A DNA stretch of 64,000 nt. Source: Ferranicluibacter rubi. GTDB taxonomy: Bacteria > Pseudomonadota > Alphaproteobacteria > Rhizobiales > Rhizobiaceae. Position 1 is the stretch's first letter. Every line of letters begins with the position of its first letter. The DNA lies in contig NZ_JAANCM010000017.1 in NCBI RefSeq assembly GCF_011603255.1, positions 1 to 64,000 on the forward strand, given 5' to 3'. Under the pieces are notes generated by a model. It was not told where the DNA came from and made no database searches. It was given only the letters and a program-made list of their open reading frames with translations. Made by a program: the position numbers and the translations under genes. This document shows, one piece after another, positions 61,153 to 64,000 of this stretch.

Positions 61153-62961
61153 CTAGCCTGCCAGCGCCCGGCGTTCGGGCATGGGCCTTTCCACTGCGCT
61201 GCCGAAGATGCGGTAGGTATTCCGGCCGCCTCGCTTGGCGTCGTAAAGCGCGATGTCCGCATTGCAGCAGAGCTGCGAGAAAGACGAAGCGCCAGCCTCC
61301 TTCCCTTCGCCATCCGTCATCAGGGCGAGCCCGATGCTCGCGCCGACCCGGATGGGTATGCCGTTGATATCGATCGGCCTGTTGAACTGGAGGAGGATGT
61401 GGCGTGCGAAGGCTTCGAGCCCTGCTGCATTCGGCGCGCCCGTGCAGATGGCGAATTCGTCGCCGCCCAGACGCGCGAGCAGGCTTTCCGGGCCTACGGC
61501 ATTCGAAAGGCGGACGGCGATGTCGCGCAAAAGCTGGTCACCCGCGAAGTGCCCGAGCGTATCGTTGACGGTTTTGAAGCCGTCGAGATCGATATAGAGC
61601 ACGCTGATGCGGCTCCGGGTCTCCAGCGTGTCCGCCTCTGTCGTGTCGGCCCGAGCGGCGTCGCCCATGGCGGCGGCGAACCGCGTATCGCCGAGGCCGA
61701 GAAACCGGGCGCGATTGAGAAGGCCCGTCAGCGGATCGGTTTCTGCCCGGACGCGCAGTCGCTCGGTCAGCTCGCGCCGTTCGGCAAGCTGCCCTTCCAG
61801 CCGGGCAATCGCGTCGAACAGATCGTTGAGTTCGCGCGTGTCCGCTTCGAAGCCCGGGCGCCCGACCGGCTTTTCCTCGGCGAGGCCGACGATCATCTCA
61901 TGGGCCGTCAGCAGCGGGCGAAGCACCGAGAGAAACATGCGGCGCATAACCGCTACCAGCAGCGTCAGAAGCAGCACGGTTGCCGCGGCCATGCCGATGA
62001 GCCGGATGAAGGCGATATCGCGGCTGCGGACGATATCGGTCACCATCTGGTGGATGGCCGCCTTGCGCAGGTCCTCGAGCGGAACGAGCGTGGGGACGTA
62101 GAGGCCGGTCAGCCCGGCGGGGGCAACACTGTAGTGCCCGCCGGTGCGTCCCTCCAAGGTCAGCTTTTCGATGAGGCGGACGCCGCGCCCGATGAAGAGG
62201 CGGCGGACCTCGCCCATCAGCGCGCGCAGGCTCGCATCCGACACGTCGAGACGCACGCCGAGCGTCTGCATCAGCTGGTCGATACGGCCCTGCGTGCGGT
62301 CGACCCTGCCGGCAGCAGTGGGCGAAAGCGGAAGCGCGCGGGATACGCTGGGCACGACATAGCTCGCCAGCCGGCCGGCCTGCTCACGCAGATTGGTCAC
62401 GATGAGGGCGGTGAACACGCTGCCGGCCAAAGCCGGGTTCCGCTTTTCCAGCGTTTCCGCCGCCAGTTCGACGGTCGGCTGGATCTCGTCCGCGATCCCG
62501 AACATGGCGGCGATCGCCTCGGTCAGCATAGCGAGGGTGCGCTCCGCATACGGCGTCTGCGCAATGCCGTCGATGCGGGCGCGGGCAAGGCCCAGGGCCT
62601 CGCGCAGGCTGCGGACGATGCCCGGCGCAAGCGGCAGGTTCCGCGTCCGGTCCACCACCGACAAAGCCGCGTCGGTTGCGCGGCGGGCTTCCGCCAGGCG
62701 GGTTACGGCCGAGGGATCGGCGCCGACCTCGACCGACATGAGAACATTGGACGGCCCACGCTCGGCCGACAGCGCGCGCGACGCAATCAGCAGCGCTTCA
62801 TATTCCTGGACGGAGACCAGGCTTCTCTCCGAATCGACATAGGCCGTCACCGATGGCGCGACGATCCAGACCGCCATGCCGATGAGAGCTGCCCCGACGA
62901 CGAGGGAGGTGTTGCGCCACTTGCAGTAGAGCGATCGAGCGCCGCGCTTTCCCTGGTTCAT
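61153..62961 (-). CDS. Membrane diguanylate cyclase (GGDEF)
   Basis: 602 residues: two membrane helices (about 18-40 and 325-345) enclosing a periplasmic helical sensor part of about 280 residues, a short HAMP-like linker, and a GGDEF domain (about 425-590). The active site LGGDEFAI (GGDEF at 499-503) is intact, so it should make c-di-GMP. The RxxD inhibitory site upstream of it is missing (GPES), so product inhibition is unlikely by that route. No EAL domain is fused. The signal is unknown. Confidence 0.9.
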   Translation of the reverse strand: MNQGKRGARSLYCKWRNTSLVVGAALIGMAVWIVAPSVTAYVDSERSLVSVQEYEALLIASRALSAERGPSNVLMSVEVGADPSAVTRLAEARRATDAALSVVDRTRNLPLAPGIVRSLREALGLARARIDGIAQTPYAERTLAMLTEAIAAMFGIADEIQPTVELAAETLEKRNPALAGSVFTALIVTNLREQAGRLASYVVPSVSRALPLSPTAAGRVDRTQGRIDQLMQTLGVRLDVSDASLRALMGEVRRLFIGRGVRLIEKLTLEGRTGGHYSVAPAGLTGLYVPTLVPLEDLRKAAIHQMVTDIVRSRDIAFIRLIGMAAATVLLLTLLVAVMRRMFLSVLRPLLTAHEMIVGLAEEKPVGRPGFEADTRELNDLFDAIARLEGQLAERRELTERLRVRAETDPLTGLLNRARFLGLGDTRFAAAMGDAARADTTEADTLETRSRISVLYIDLDGFKTVNDTLGHFAGDQLLRDIAVRLSNAVGPESLLARLGGDEFAICTGAPNAAGLEAFARHILLQFNRPIDINGIPIRVGASIGLALMTDGEGKEAGASSFSQLCCNADIALYDAKRGGRNTYRIFGSAVERPMPERRALAG

Positions 62962-63067
62962 CCGTTCCGTCCTTGAGCTCTGTCTGCTTAATTCCTTACT
63001 GATGAACCTTTAAGCTGTCATGAATGGCGCGCGTGCGCGCACCAAAAATGGGGTTGCATTCCAGAGA

Positions 63068-64000
63068 TCAGACCCCCGAAATCTTGCCGTTGATGGCCGC
63101 CTGCGCGGCGGCGAGACGGGCGATGGGAACACGAAACGGCGAACAAGAGACGTAGTCCAGGCCCGTTTCCTCGCAAAAACGGATGGAGGCGGGATCACCG
63201 CCATGCTCGCCGCAAATGCCGAGTTTCAGGCCGTTCTTCGTGCGACGCCCGCGCTCGGCGGCGATCTGGATGAGTTCGCCGACGCCGTCATAATCGATCG
63301 ACACGAAGGGGTCGCGGTCGATGATGCCCTTCATGCGGTAGGTGTTGAGGAACTGCGCGGCATCGTCACGCGATATACCGAAGGTTGTCTGCGTCAGGTC
63401 GTTGGTGCCGAAGGAAAAGAAGTCGGCGGACTCGGCGATGACATGGGCGCGAAGCGCCGCACGCGGCAGCTCGATCATGGTTCCCACGAGATATTCGATG
63501 CCGACACCGGCCTCATCGAGGATATCGGCGGCGACCGCATCGATGCGGGCCTTGACGTAATCGAGTTCGGCCTTCAGCCCCACCAGCGGCACCATGATTT
63601 CCGGCACCACGGGCGCGCCGGTCTCATGGGCCGCGAGCACCGCGGCCTCGAAGATCGCGCGAGCCTGCATTTCCACGATCTCGGGATAGGAAATGGCCAG
63701 CCGGCAGCCGCGATGGCCGAGCATGGGGTTGAACTCGTGCAGCGCATCCACGCGCTGGCGCAGCTCCAGCGGCTTCATGCCGAGTGCTGTGGCGACGTCG
63801 GCGATCTCCTCGTCGGTCTTCGGCAGGAACTCGTGCAGCGGCGGATCGAGCAGGCGGATGGTCACCGGCAGGCCGTGCATGATGGAAAAGAGCTCGGTGA
63901 AATCGGCCCGCTGCATCGGCAGGAGTTTTGCCAGCGACGCCCGCCGGCCGGCCTCGTCGGCGGCGAGGATCATCTCGCGCATGACGTTGATGCGCTCGCC
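63068..64000 (-). CDS. ppdK: Pyruvate, phosphate dikinase, C-terminal part
   Basis: The last 310 residues of PpdK, open at the window edge and continuing on the minus strand beyond 64000. It interconverts pyruvate, ATP and Pi with PEP, AMP and PPi. The PEP-binding domain is clear: [54 protein letters not shown], and the catalytic Cys in [10 protein letters not shown]. It is 106 bases upstream, on the same strand, of the GGDEF gene. Confidence 0.95.
   Translation of the reverse strand, partial: GERINVMREMILAADEAGRRASLAKLLPMQRADFTELFSIMHGLPVTIRLLDPPLHEFLPKTDEEIADVATALGMKPLELRQRVDALHEFNPMLGHRGCRLAISYPEIVEMQARAIFEAAVLAAHETGAPVVPEIMVPLVGLKAELDYVKARIDAVAADILDEAGVGIEYLVGTMIELPRAALRAHVIAESADFFSFGTNDLTQTTFGISRDDAAQFLNTYRMKGIIDRDPFVSIDYDGVGELIQIAAERGRRTKNGLKLGICGEHGGDPASIRFCEETGLDYVSCSPFRVPIARLAAAQAAINGKISGV

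Overview
This 64 kb window is GC-rich and almost fully coding. Its gene content points to a chromosome of an alphaproteobacterium in the order Hyphomicrobiales (Rhizobiales), most likely family Rhizobiaceae (Rhizobium, Agrobacterium, Shinella or a close relative). The pointers are a Ros/MucR zinc-finger regulator, a DivJ-type kinase, the DUF1491, DUF5330, DUF6456 and DUF2336 families, RIME-like intergenic palindromes and CtrA-type TTAA-N7-TTAA boxes. I cannot fix the genus from sequence reading alone. No prophage, transposase, CRISPR array, conjugation gene or rRNA operon is visible. The single RNA gene I can support is tRNA-Gln(TTG).

Layout. 0-6 kb: the tail of an unidentified gene, a PIN-domain toxin-antitoxin pair with a palindrome upstream, a DUF1214/DUF1254 pair, an SH3 protein with a long Arg-Asp repeat tail, and a DUF2336 gene preceded by a perfect CtrA box. 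6-14.3 kb: a conserved cell-cycle and housekeeping block containing DUF1491, a peptidoglycan-binding protein, a DivJ-like histidine kinase, DUF5330, sufE, DUF6456, a free-standing DnaA domain IV-like protein, mucR/ros and msrB. 14.3-28.5 kb: a haemolysin III-type membrane protein, a VOC dioxygenase-like protein, a LysR regulator, oligopeptidase B, a DUF2254 membrane protein, SelO, a possible new two-gene module, the PQQ glucose dehydrogenase and a fused ABC exporter. 28.5-35.5 kb: a MerR regulator, a GNAT enzyme, a VapC/AbrB-type toxin-antitoxin pair, two c-type cytochromes, a class D beta-lactamase, a metallophosphoesterase and SodB. 35.6-50 kb: a membrane protein/ClpP-like pair under a CtrA box, a branched-chain aminotransferase, an alcohol dehydrogenase, a phosphatase/Tam pair, ChaC, a LysR-controlled MFS and aldo/keto reductase group, and a HerA-like ATPase. 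50-64 kb: a cold-shock gene, YefM/YoeB, a compact surface-sugar-like cassette (GDPD-like, HAD, double nucleotidyltransferase, degenerate nucleotidyltransferase, and a convergent unknown), tRNA-Gln, an MBL-fold hydrolase, DUF1499, a GGDEF cyclase and the 3' part of ppdK.

How it fits together. Three themes recur. The first is cell-cycle wiring: a DivJ-like kinase, a DnaA-domain protein, and CtrA boxes upstream of genes of unknown function. The second is redox and envelope physiology: periplasmic PQQ glucose oxidation, cytochromes, SOD, MsrB, ChaC, SelO and SH3/peptidoglycan-binding proteins. The third is small toxin-antitoxin modules, three recognisable and one conjectural, each recognisable one with an inverted repeat just upstream of its antitoxin. 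The most promising undescribed unit is the 53.0-57.4 kb cassette. It carries three nucleotidyltransferase-like domains in two overlapping genes, and only one of these domains keeps the canonical Gly-rich NTP loop.
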